Assembly: GCF_000701405.1 (NCBI RefSeq)
Contig: NZ_JNIV01000116.1
Location: forward strand, 1-12,275
Direction: 5' to 3'
Length of the DNA stretch: 12,275 nt
Source of the DNA: Deinococcus marmoris DSM 12784
Lineage (GTDB): Bacteria > Deinococcota > Deinococci > Deinococcales > Deinococcaceae
Part shown: positions 5,923-12,275 of the stretch, piece after piece
Position numbering within the stretch: the stretch's first letter is position 1
Layout of the letters: the number at the start of each line of letters is the position of its first letter
Notes under the pieces: generated by a model
Told to the model about the DNA's origin: nothing
Database searches by the model: none
The model's input: the letters and a program-made list of their open reading frames with translations, nothing else
Translations under genes and position numbers: made by a program

Positions 5923-5964
5923 AAAAGCAACCCGGCTCACCCTTGAAACCGGGAGCCGGGTTGC
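5923..5964 (-). terminator. Rho-independent terminator of the M3 peptidase gene
   Basis: Arms 5927-5938 and 5953-5964 pair perfectly over 12 bp (GCAACCCGGCTC with GAGCCGGGTTGC), with a 14-nt loop. On the minus strand the stem is followed by TTTT (5926-5923). It starts 12 bp after the M3 stop. A classical terminator for the upstream - strand gene, it abuts the promoter of the CAP gene. Confidence 0.8.
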
Positions 5965-5976
5965 CAGATGCGGAAT

Positions 5977-8025
5977 TTACGCGGGCAGCAGACCGCTGCG
6001 GCGCAGCAGGGCGTCCGCGTCGGGGTCACGGCCCATGAATTCGCGGTAGAGCTGAGCGGGATCCTCGCTGCCGCCCCGGCTCAGTACGCTGTCCACGAAG
6101 GCGCGGCCCGTGTCGCGGTTAAAAATCCCCTCGCTGGCAAAGCGCGAGAAGGCGTCGGCATCCAAGACCTCGGCCCACTTGTAGCTGTAATACCCGGCCC
6201 CGTAGCCCACCGGGCTGGAGAACAGGTGGTTGAAGGACGCCACCATCGAGTAGTCCTGGGGCAGCGGGTACGGCACGAAGCGGGCCATGCTGTCTCGGGC
6301 TGCTGCCACCGGGTCCGCGTCACTGGCCGGATCGTACTCGACGTGCAGCATCAGATCGGTTGTGCCAAACGAATACTGGCGCATGGAGGTGTTGGCGGCG
6401 CGGTAATTGCGGGCGGCGATCATTTTGCCGAAAAGATCCTGGGGCAGCGCCTCGCCGGTCTGATAGTGGCGGGCGAACAGGTCCAGCGCCTCACGCTCCA
6501 TCACCCAGTTTTCCATGATCTGGCTAGGCAGTTCCACGAAATCCCAGGCGACGCTGGTCCCACTCAGCGACTTGATCGGCACGGTGGACAGCGCGTGGTG
6601 CAGCAGGTGGCCGAACTCGTGGAACACCGTTTCCACCTCACGGATAGACAGCAGCGCAGGGGTGTCCTTGCCGGGAGGGGTCATGTTGCCGCACATCAGG
6701 CCCAGGTGCGGATCAACGCCGGCCTCGCGGGGGCCGCCCGTGATGAAGCCGTTCATCCACGCCCCGGCGCGCTTGGTATCGCGCGGGAACCAGTCGGTAT
6801 AAAAGGACGCGACGTGGGTGCCGCTCTCGTCCTGGATGTCGTAATAGCGCACTTCGGGGTGCCAGCCGGGAGCCTGCGCTTCCTTCACTGAAGCGCCGAA
6901 CACGCGGCGGGTGATCTCGAACAGGCCGGACAGCACGTTGTCGAGGGGGAAGTAGGGGCGCAGGGCCTCCTCGTCGAAGTCGTACTGGGCCTGACGCTGC
7001 TTCTCGGCCCAGTAGGCCACGTCCCAGGCGGCCAGGGCGGGCGCGTCGGTTCCGGCGTGCTTGCGGTAGAAGGCTTCCAGCTCGTCATTCTCGCGTTCGT
7101 AGGCGGGGCGGGTGCGGGCCTCCAGATCGCGCTCGAAGTTCAGGGCCGTCTCGCCGCCTCCGGCCATGCGGTCCTGCAACACGTAATCGGCGAAGTTAGC
7201 GAAGCCCAGCAGCCCGGCCTTCTCGCGGCGCAGTTTCAGGATTTCACCCAGCAGTGGGCGGTTGTCGCGCCCGTCCTGCTTGCCCACCTGTTGCTGCGCT
7301 TCCCAGATCTCCCGGCGCAGTTCGCGGTCATCGGCATAGGTCATCAGCGGGGTAGTAATCGGCTGGTGCAGGGTCAGGCGGTGGCCGTCCTTGCCCTTTT
7401 CCTGGGCGTCCTCGCGGGTGGCATCCTGCACACGTTGCGGCACGCCCGCCAGCCGATCTGTCTCCACGTACAGTTCGTAGGCGGCGGTGGCGTCCAGCAC
7501 GTTCTTGCCGAAGTCGCTGGTCACGCGGGCCAGCCGGGTGTTCAGCTCCAGCAGGCGGGCCTTGTCGGCGTCATTCAGGTCTGCGCCCTCGCGCTTGAAG
7601 TCGTCGATGGTCAGCTTGAGGTGCCGGGCGCGCACCGGGTCCAGCCCTGCGGCGGCGTCGGTTGCGGCAAACGCCTTGAGCGCCGCCCACAGGCCAGGAT
7701 GCAGGCTGAGGTTGGTGTAGAACTCGCTGGTCTTGGGCAGGATCGCCTGCTTGGCCGCCGTCCACTCGGGGCTGCTGACCACCGCGTCCAGATGGTGAAC
7801 GATGGTGGTCACGGTGCCGAGCTGCTCGGTCAGGGTGTCCAGGTCGGCCATGAAGCCCTGGAACCCGCGCTCACCGGATTTGGCGAGGCGTTCCAGGCGC
7901 TCGTTGGCCTCCAAGAGCAACTGGTCTACAGCGGCCTCGGCGTGTTCTGGTTTGATCTGATCGAAGGGAACGCGGAAACCCACGTTCAGCAGTGGGTTCT
8001 CCGTCATGACACTTGCAGGGTTCAT
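5977..8025 (-). CDS. prlC: M3-family zinc oligopeptidase (oligopeptidase A type)
   Basis: 682 aa, the length of E. coli oligopeptidase A. It is a cytosolic thimet-type zinc peptidase that degrades short peptides, including cleaved signal peptides. The zinc motif HEFGH is at residues 469-473 (His469, catalytic Glu470, His473), and the third ligand is Glu498 in [13 protein letters not shown]. Other family blocks: the opening [49 protein letters not shown], and [19 protein letters not shown] near the C terminus, which supplies substrate-binding Tyr residues. The start at 8025 lies 6 nt below a TATACT -10 box; an alternative ATG at 8007 lacks a ribosome site. It is monocistronic, with its own terminator downstream. 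All domains appear complete. Confidence 0.93.
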   Translation of the reverse strand: MNPASVMTENPLLNVGFRVPFDQIKPEHAEAAVDQLLLEANERLERLAKSGERGFQGFMADLDTLTEQLGTVTTIVHHLDAVVSSPEWTAAKQAILPKTSEFYTNLSLHPGLWAALKAFAATDAAAGLDPVRARHLKLTIDDFKREGADLNDADKARLLELNTRLARVTSDFGKNVLDATAAYELYVETDRLAGVPQRVQDATREDAQEKGKDGHRLTLHQPITTPLMTYADDRELRREIWEAQQQVGKQDGRDNRPLLGEILKLRREKAGLLGFANFADYVLQDRMAGGGETALNFERDLEARTRPAYERENDELEAFYRKHAGTDAPALAAWDVAYWAEKQRQAQYDFDEEALRPYFPLDNVLSGLFEITRRVFGASVKEAQAPGWHPEVRYYDIQDESGTHVASFYTDWFPRDTKRAGAWMNGFITGGPREAGVDPHLGLMCGNMTPPGKDTPALLSIREVETVFHEFGHLLHHALSTVPIKSLSGTSVAWDFVELPSQIMENWVMEREALDLFARHYQTGEALPQDLFGKMIAARNYRAANTSMRQYSFGTTDLMLHVEYDPASDADPVAAARDSMARFVPYPLPQDYSMVASFNHLFSSPVGYGAGYYSYKWAEVLDADAFSRFASEGIFNRDTGRAFVDSVLSRGGSEDPAQLYREFMGRDPDADALLRRSGLLPA

Positions 8026-8031
8026 ACACCG

Positions 8032-8037
8032 AGTATA
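8032..8037 (-). promoter_or_regulatory. -10 box for leaderless transcription of the M3 peptidase gene
   Basis: On the minus strand TATACT (8037-8032) is followed by CGGTGT and the ATG at 8025, a 6-nt gap. There is no Shine-Dalgarno. The arrangement is the same as at 5918 and 10073. The -35 region has only weak resemblance to TTGACA. Confidence 0.6.
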
Positions 8038-8098
8038 AACAGTGGTGCAGTCCGGTCTCAGAAGAAAGTCGCAGAGCGTCCGGTCATGCGGACCTCAT

Positions 8099-8167
8099 AC
8101 GGGTTCCGTCTATTTCGCGCAGAAATCGGGACAGCACCGATTCCCGCACTCCACGCCCGGAACCCGT
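8099..8167. repeat. Intergenic structured element: long stem-loop with nested hairpin
   Basis: This element lies in the 264-bp gap between the antiporter stop and the M3 promoter. A perfect 10-bp inverted repeat (8099-8108 with 8158-8167, ACGGGTTCCG/CGGAACCCGT) encloses a second hairpin (AATCGG 8124-8129 with CCGATT 8137-8142). TTTT ends at 8170 on the + strand. Just before it GTCCG/CGGAC (8078-8082/8089-8093) forms a third small hairpin. No coding potential is evident. It resembles in kind the small noncoding repeats of Deinococcus intergenic regions; membership in such a family is my recollection and unchecked. Confidence 0.5.
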
Positions 8168-8255
8168 TTTGCTCCTGCTCACTGTCTTGTCCAGAGCAGC
8201 GCCCATGACTGGTACAGCTCGTAGAGAGGACGCTTGGACGCCCGTTCGGATTTCC

Positions 8256-8272
8256 AGGTGTTTCCAACACCT
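8256..8272 (-). terminator. Possible terminator hairpin after the antiporter gene
   Basis: AGGTGTT and AACACCT pair over 7 bp around a 3-nt loop, 17 nt after the antiporter stop on the minus strand. There is no T run, so termination efficiency is doubtful. Confidence 0.35.
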
Positions 8273-8289
8273 CTCAATCGGAGTTCGTA

Positions 8290-9471
8290 TCATGTCGGCC
8301 CAGGGGCGGGGGCCTGCTTTTCCGGTTTTTTGCGGTCCAGCAGCGGCGCGAGCTGGGCATCGAAGCGCGACAGCACCGGCCCCAGAATGGCGGTCAGAAG
8401 CACGTAGACGGCGGCCAGCGGTCCCAGGCTGGGAGCCAGACCCAGGCCCAGGCCCGCGATCAGGATGCTGAATTCGCCGCGCGGAATCAGGGTGGTCCCG
8501 GCCCGGAAGCGCCCGCGAATCTGCACGCCCGCACGCCCCGCCCCGATCCAGCCCACCGCGAATTTGGTGGCCCCGGTAATCAGGGTCAGCAGGACGGCGG
8601 GCAGCAGAACAGGCGGAACCTCGGCCAGATTCAGTTGCAGCCCGAAAAAGACGAAGAAGACGGCGGCGAACAGGTCACGCAGCGGCTCGATCTGTCGCCG
8701 TGCCCGGTCCGCCACCTCGCCCGAGAGCGCGATGCCCACCAGAAACGCGCCGATGGCCGCGCTGACCTTCAGCAGATCGGCGGCCCCGGCCACCACCAGC
8801 ACCAGCCCCAGCACGCCCAGCAACAATGCCTCGTCGCTGGGAACATTCATCACGCGGCTCAGCACGTGGCCGTATCGGAGGGCCAGAAAGAAGGCCAGCC
8901 CGAAGGCGGCCAGCGCCACCAGCAGGTTCACACCCACCGCCACCAGCGTGCCACCGATCAGCAGCGCGGCCACCACCGGCAGGTAGGCGGCCATCACCAC
9001 GTCCTCAATCACACACACAGCCAGAATTACAGGTGTCTCGCGGTTACCCAACCTTCCCAGATCACGCAGGATCTTGCTGGCAATGCCGCTGGAGGTCAGG
9101 TATGTCACGCCGCCCAGCAGCACGGCGGCCATCGGGGTAAAGCCCAGCAGAAAGCCCGCGATCAGCCCCGGCGTGAAATTGAGGGCCAGATCGATGATGC
9201 CGATCTGCCGGTTGGCCTTCATGTTGTTGCTGAGTTCCTCGCTGGTGTATTCCAGTCCCAGCGTGAACAGCAGCAGCACCGCACCGATCTCCGCGCCGGT
9301 GTGGATGAATTCCTCGGGGGCGTTGCCCAGCGACATGAACGCGCCCAGGCCGATGCCCGCCAGCAGGTACAGCGGAATGGGGGTGATGCCCAGGCGTCCG
9401 GCGGCGCGGCCCACCAGGGCCAGCAGAAAGATCACGCCGCCCAGTTCCAGGAAGAGTTGGCCCAGTTCCAC
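8290..9471 (-). CDS. khtU: Cation/proton antiporter, CPA2/KefB family (KhtU-like)
   Basis: 393 aa, almost entirely hydrophobic, with about 12 membrane segments between residue 5 and 375. It is an inner-membrane monovalent cation/H+ antiporter, most like the K+ efflux antiporter KhtU. Family features: PLYLLAGIGLGAF in the second segment, the GAEIGAVLLLFTLGLEYTSEE block near 60-78, the GGVTYLTSSGIASKIL loop, the acidic pair in VCVIEDVVMAAYLP (position of the transport Asp), FLVGIALSG, and the SRGEFSI-type RGEFSILIAGLGL near 335. The short basic proline-rich C tail carries no RCK domain. That role is filled by the separate upstream gene. GTG start with GGAGGTGA (9482-9475) ahead, in operon with the regulator after 65 bp. 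Confidence 0.88.
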   Translation of the reverse strand: MELGQLFLELGGVIFLLALVGRAAGRLGITPIPLYLLAGIGLGAFMSLGNAPEEFIHTGAEIGAVLLLFTLGLEYTSEELSNNMKANRQIGIIDLALNFTPGLIAGFLLGFTPMAAVLLGGVTYLTSSGIASKILRDLGRLGNRETPVILAVCVIEDVVMAAYLPVVAALLIGGTLVAVGVNLLVALAAFGLAFFLALRYGHVLSRVMNVPSDEALLLGVLGLVLVVAGAADLLKVSAAIGAFLVGIALSGEVADRARRQIEPLRDLFAAVFFVFFGLQLNLAEVPPVLLPAVLLTLITGATKFAVGWIGAGRAGVQIRGRFRAGTTLIPRGEFSILIAGLGLGLAPSLGPLAAVYVLLTAILGPVLSRFDAQLAPLLDRKKPEKQAPAPGPT

Positions 9472-9536
9472 GGTTCACCTCCTCGGTGCGGGGACTTGCA
9501 AAGCTGCGAAGCGGAGGATGAGTTGCAGGCGGTGAA

Positions 9537-10061
9537 TTACGGTGCCACAGCCAGCGCTTTGGCGGGTTTTTCCAGCGGCTCGCCGTTCAGCAGCCGCGCG
9601 GCGCGGGTCACGCCCTCGGCGGTGCCCACCACCACCACGGTGTCCCCGGCGCGCAGGATGAATTCCGGCCCCGGTGCGGGAATGGCCCCGCCGCCGCGCA
9701 TGACGGCCACGATGCTGGACCCGGTACGGGTGCGCAGCATGGTGCTGCCCAGCGGTTGACCATTGAACGGGGTGCCCTCAGTCAGCGGCAGCCAGTCCAT
9801 CGCCAGACCCTCGATGTCCTGCATGCTCTGGGCCATCCGGCGGGTCACGGTGCTGCCGCCCAGCAGATCGGCCACCACCTCCGACTCCTTCTCGTCCAGC
9901 ACGATGCTCTGGGCACAGGAGTCGGGGTCTTCCCGCAGGGAGACGAACAGCTCGCGCCGCCCGTCACGGTGGGTAATCACGCCCACGCGTTTTCCAAATC
10001 TGCCATCAAAGTCGTAGCGCATCCCCACACCGGGCAGGGAGGTTTCATCCAGCTTCACCAT
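9537..10061 (-). CDS. khtT: Potassium/proton antiporter regulatory subunit with RCK_C (TrkA-C) domain (KhtT-like)
   Basis: 174 aa, close to the length of B. subtilis KhtT. The N-terminal half (LPGVGMRYDF, GKRVGVITHRDGRRELFV) matches KhtT-like regulators. The C-terminal half, about residues 85-165, is an RCK_C domain: GTPFNGQPLGSTMLRTRTGSSIVAVMRGG and the closing FILRAGDTVVVVGTAEGVTRAARLL. RCK_C domains bind ligands such as cyclic di-AMP and gate the antiporter; whether that applies here is an inference. It comes first in the operon with the membrane subunit. Start ATG 10061 lies 6 nt from TATCCT, again a leaderless layout. Soluble, peripheral to the membrane through its partner. Confidence 0.85.
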   Translation of the reverse strand: MVKLDETSLPGVGMRYDFDGRFGKRVGVITHRDGRRELFVSLREDPDSCAQSIVLDEKESEVVADLLGGSTVTRRMAQSMQDIEGLAMDWLPLTEGTPFNGQPLGSTMLRTRTGSSIVAVMRGGGAIPAPGPEFILRAGDTVVVVGTAEGVTRAARLLNGEPLEKPAKALAVAP

Positions 10062-10067
10062 CCGTTG

Positions 10068-10073
10068 AGGATA
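10068..10073 (-). promoter_or_regulatory. -10 box for leaderless transcription of the khtT-khtU operon
   Basis: On the minus strand TATCCT (10073-10068) precedes CAACGG and the ATG at 10061, a 6-nt gap. It fits TANNNT. There is no Shine-Dalgarno. The box lies in the 205-bp divergent region shared with the homoaconitase gene. Confidence 0.5.
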
Positions 10074-10254
10074 GGGCTTTCTGGAGGCCGTGAAATGGGA
10101 GTGGGTCGCTTTGGAGACTGTGGCAGGCCGCTTCTGTCAAGCTCCCTCTCTGCCAGAGGAGACGTGCAGTTGCTGGATCGATATACACCTCTCATCTGAA
10201 AAGCCTGCGCCACGTATTCCAGTCAAGCTCACGCCGTTTCCTGTGTACAGAGGG

Positions 10255-10260
10255 CACAAT
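10255..10260 (+). promoter_or_regulatory. Candidate -10 box of the homoaconitase gene
   Basis: CACAAT ends 6 nt before the ATG at 10267, the same spacing as the other leaderless genes, although the first T of TANNNT is missing. The 10062-10254 stretch holds a 9-bp direct repeat, GTCAAGCTC (10136-10144 and 10222-10230), 86 bp apart start to start, which could be a regulator site. No riboswitch or attenuator was recognised. Confidence 0.35.
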
Positions 10261-10266
10261 AGCCCC

Positions 10267-11520
10267 ATGATGTCCGCCAGCAAGCCCCAGACGATGGCCG
10301 AGAAAATCCTCTCCCGGCGCGGCGACAAGACCGTGTATGCCGGAGACCTCGCCGTGGTGGAAGTCGATCAGGTGATGGTGGTGGATTCGATTGCCCAGAG
10401 CTTTATCGAGCGCATGCAAAAGGATCTGGAAGCCCTGCCCAAATACCCAGAGCGCGTGTCCATCGTGGTGGACCATGTGGCCCCGGCCAGCACTGTCAGC
10501 GTGGCGCAGGCGCAGAAAGAGGCCCGCGAATACGCTGCCCAGACGGGCGTGGCCCTGTTCGACGTGGGGCGCGGCATCTGTCATCAGGTGCTGATGGAAG
10601 AGGGGCTGGCCAAACCCGGCTGGATCGTGCTGGGCAGCGACAGCCACAGCACCACCTACGGCGCGGTGGCCGCCTTCGGCACGGGCATGGGCGCAACCGA
10701 CATCGCCCTGGCCGCCGCCAGCGGCAAAACGTGGCTGCGGGTGCCAGAAAGCGTGAAGGTGACGTTCACGGGCGAATTGAGAGACGGCGTGAGTGCCAAA
10801 GATGTCGCGCTGGAGATGATCCGCACGCTGGGAGCAGACGGCGCGACGTACCAGAGCATCGAGATTCATGCCGGGGACCGATTCACACGCGGCGAACGGA
10901 TGACCCTGGCGAACCTGTGTGTGGAGGCGGGCGCGAAAGTGGGCCTCGTCGTCCCCGGCGGCGAAATCCTGACCATGTACGACGTGCCGGACTGGGTTTA
11001 CCCCGACGATGGCGCAACCTATGTCCAGCACATCCAACTCGATCTGAGCGTCCTGAACCCCCGCATGAGCGCCCCGAGCGAGGTGGACAACGTGCATGAC
11101 GTGTCCGAGTTGCGCGGCCTCAAGGTGGATCAGGTCTTTATCGGCACCTGCACCAACGGGCGGCTGGAGGATTTGCACGCCGCCGCTGCCGTCTTGAAAG
11201 GCCACAAGGTCAGCCCCGGCACGCGCCTGCTGGTCATTCCGGCCAGTTCGCAGGTCATGGAAGCGGCGATGGAAGACGGCACGCTGCTGACCCTGCAACG
11301 CGCCGGGGCGGTGCTGGGCACGCCGGGCTGCGGCCCGTGTATGGGCCGTCATCAGGGCGTGCTTGCGCCGGGTGAGGTCTGCGTGTCCACCAGCAACCGC
11401 AATTTCATAGGCCGCATGGGCGACAAGGACGCGCAGATTTATCTGGCCTCGCCCGCTGTGGCAGCGGCAACGGCAGTGATGGGAAGAATTGCGTTACCGG
11501 GGGATGTGGGGGCAGCATGA
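10267..11520 (+). CDS. hacA: Homoaconitase / 3-isopropylmalate dehydratase large subunit (aconitase superfamily)
   Basis: 417 aa from ATG 10267 (ATG 10270 is equally possible), the length of the short LeuC/HacA-type large subunits of Thermus and Deinococcus. It carries the [4Fe-4S] cluster and, with a small subunit, isomerises homocitrate to homoisocitrate in the alpha-aminoadipate lysine pathway, or 2- to 3-isopropylmalate in leucine synthesis. Visible motifs: TMAEKILSRR at the start, VDHVAPA, GWIVLGSDSHSTTYGAVAAF, GTGMGATD, and cluster cysteines Cys295 (GTCTNGR), Cys355 and Cys358 (GCGPCMG), then STSNRNFIGRMG. Substrate preference cannot be settled from the large subunit alone. The frame is open 59 codons upstream, but this part has no family similarity. 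The small-subunit gene is not in the window. Confidence 0.88.
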   Translation: MMSASKPQTMAEKILSRRGDKTVYAGDLAVVEVDQVMVVDSIAQSFIERMQKDLEALPKYPERVSIVVDHVAPASTVSVAQAQKEAREYAAQTGVALFDVGRGICHQVLMEEGLAKPGWIVLGSDSHSTTYGAVAAFGTGMGATDIALAAASGKTWLRVPESVKVTFTGELRDGVSAKDVALEMIRTLGADGATYQSIEIHAGDRFTRGERMTLANLCVEAGAKVGLVVPGGEILTMYDVPDWVYPDDGATYVQHIQLDLSVLNPRMSAPSEVDNVHDVSELRGLKVDQVFIGTCTNGRLEDLHAAAAVLKGHKVSPGTRLLVIPASSQVMEAAMEDGTLLTLQRAGAVLGTPGCGPCMGRHQGVLAPGEVCVSTSNRNFIGRMGDKDAQIYLASPAVAAATAVMGRIALPGDVGAA

Positions 11521-11587
11521 AAATATGGAAACTGACGATAATTTCATGCGTTCATAAACAATTCAAGCTTTTTTAGAATTTAGGATT

Positions 11588-11953
11588 TTATCCCTGTTTA
11601 GTGGGGTTAAAATTAATATTGACAAGCGTTGTCCAGTAGAATTGTTTACGATATCCAAAAGCATCGCCAACATTAACAATATACCCATTACCGCTAGTAT
11701 ACCCTTCTTCAAAGAAAAATTCTGGTAGTTCACCGAAGGTGAAAACCACATCCGCCTTCAGCACTCCATCCTCCAAAGTAGTCTCCAGAGTTTCGCAACT
11801 TGTCGCAATGCTATGTCCCGCGCCAGGCGACCCAAGATTTATAGGAATTACTTCATCTAAAGGTGGATATATCTCAACCTTCAAAGTGCATCTAACTTCA
11901 GAAAAGCTATCTATATTTATAGGATTTGGAGAAACTGTACATCTGATATCCAG
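11588..11953 (-). pseudogene. 3' remnant of an AT-rich gene truncated by the right-hand IS66 copy
   Basis: About 121 codons on the minus strand run from the IS66 boundary (11953) to a TAA at 11590-11588. The residues look like real protein rather than noise: CTVSPNPINIDSFSEVRCTL, then PPLDEVIPINLGSPG, CETLETTLEDGVLKADVVF, and FGYRKQFYWTTLVNI near the end. The beta-rich, cysteine-paired character suggests an extracellular sandwich domain, but I do not recognise a family. The region is far more AT-rich than its surroundings, as expected for acquired DNA. In frame it continues by chance through the antisense of the transposase to an ATG at 12232; that extension is not a gene. The N terminus is lost. 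Confidence 0.55.
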
Positions 11954-12196
11954 GTAACTACTCAGCAGGGGGACTTGCGGAGTGGAATCAGATAGAGTAG
12001 GCGCATCAAGAACGCTCTTTGCCCCAATTGCCTGATCCTTCAAGCTCGCCTTGACGAGCTTGAACTGCGATTGCTGACCCTGGAAGCTCGCCTTGCCGCC
12101 ACAAGCCGAACTTCTAGCCAACCGCCCAGCCAGGACAAACCGTGGGTCCCCAAGAGTGAGCGCCAGAAGAGCAACCGCTCTTCTGGCGGGCAACGT
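11954..12196. repeat. Long inverted repeat, right arm (partner 1-243)
   Basis: Perfect 243-bp reverse-complement match to the left edge of the window. The match ends at 12196 only because the window begins there; the inner boundary at 11954 is the true IS tip. Confidence 0.95.
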
Positions 12197-12275
12197 GGCC
12201 ATCCCGGCAAGACGCTCAAAATGAGTGAGCATCCTGATGAAATCAGGACGCTCCCGGTCACTGGGCAGTGCGGCT
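11996..12275 (+). CDS. IS66-family transposase, N-terminal part (right copy)
   Basis: The frame is open from 11996 (after a TAG at 11993-11995) to the window end. It gives [19 protein letters not shown], a coiled coil that continues LTLEARLAA, then the [14 protein letters not shown] block of IS66 transposases, [12 protein letters not shown] (compare GGQPGHKGHTL), DEIRTLPV and the first Cys of the zinc finger (GQCG). The DDE catalytic region lies beyond the window. No ATG, GTG or TTG precedes the coiled coil in this frame; the first is TTG 12071. Translation may start at a rare codon, or in another frame at GTG 11982, requiring a -1 shift. Confidence 0.82.

Larger units (their letters stand above)
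11954..12275 (+). mobile_element. 5' end of an IS66-family insertion sequence (right copy, cut by window edge)
   Basis: The element tip GTAACTACTCAGCAGGGGG begins at 11954 and is identical to the left copy over 243 bp, in the opposite orientation. A GTAA tip is an IS66-family feature. It interrupts the AT-rich gene on the other strand. The element continues past the window end. Confidence 0.88.

Noticed and set aside
5968..6891. A 307-codon + strand open frame opposite the M3 C-terminal half
   Set aside because: Antisense shadow of the catalytic region; no family pattern.
7057..8208. A 383-codon + strand open frame opposite the M3 peptidase
   Set aside because: The opposite strand encodes a complete M3 peptidase with its zinc motif. 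The long antisense frame is an effect of high GC content.
8635..9759. A 374-codon + strand open frame rich in His and Gln opposite the antiporter
   Set aside because: Low-complexity antisense reading of membrane-segment codons; the minus strand has the recognisable antiporter and regulator.
10090..10266. N-terminal extension of the homoaconitase by 59 codons
   Set aside because: The extension shows no aconitase-family similarity, and ATG 10267 gives the usual length and fits a -10 box 6 nt upstream.
11551..11587. Rho-independent terminator for the homoaconitase gene at the T run 11569-11574
   Set aside because: The only stem nearby is a 5-bp A/T-rich AATTC/GAATT that encloses the T run instead of preceding it.
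11588..12232. A 214-codon minus-strand open frame spanning the AT-rich island and the IS66 end
   Set aside because: The part beyond 11953 is exactly antisense to the transposase and recurs in the left IS copy. Only the portion up to 11953 looks like a genuine gene remnant.

Overview
The window is about 12.3 kb of high-GC bacterial DNA. It most likely comes from Deinococcus or a close relative. Three things point there: a LeuC-type homoaconitase of the alpha-aminoadipate lysine pathway, several genes whose start codon sits 6 nt downstream of a TANNNT -10 box (leaderless mRNA, common in Deinococcus), and an intergenic stem-loop element of the kind scattered through Deinococcus genomes. The genus is an inference; there is no rRNA or other taxonomic marker here.

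Layout. Positions 1-243 and 11954-12275 are the 5' ends of two identical IS66-family insertion sequences facing outward. Their first 243 bp form a perfect inverted repeat around the whole 11.7 kb segment. Inside, on the + strand, come (a) an ArsR-family repressor plus an SRPBCC/AHSA1 protein (368-1245), and (b) a second transcription unit (about 1375-5328) of tightly packed, often ATGA-overlapping genes: three DHFR/RibD_C-like reductases, a YdeI-type DUF1905-OmdA-DUF1801 protein, a DUF4287-DUF5655 protein, a small helix-hairpin-helix protein and a VOC (glyoxalase-fold) protein. The third reductase is frameshifted near its C terminus. On the - strand follow a secreted or lipid-anchored CAP-domain protein, an M3 oligopeptidase, and a KhtU/KhtT-like cation/proton antiporter with its regulatory subunit. 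Divergent from these, on the + strand, is the homoaconitase large subunit. It is followed by a conspicuously AT-rich patch that holds the 3' part of a - strand gene cut off by the right-hand IS66 copy.

How the parts fit. The ArsR and reductase units carry a common 10-mer, A[G/T]AATATTCT, in their promoter spacers, so they may be one regulon. The second unit is the most system-like part of the window: seven small cytosolic proteins of small-molecule-binding or poorly characterised families, apparently co-transcribed beside a one-component repressor. No defence system, CRISPR array, tRNA or rRNA gene was seen.
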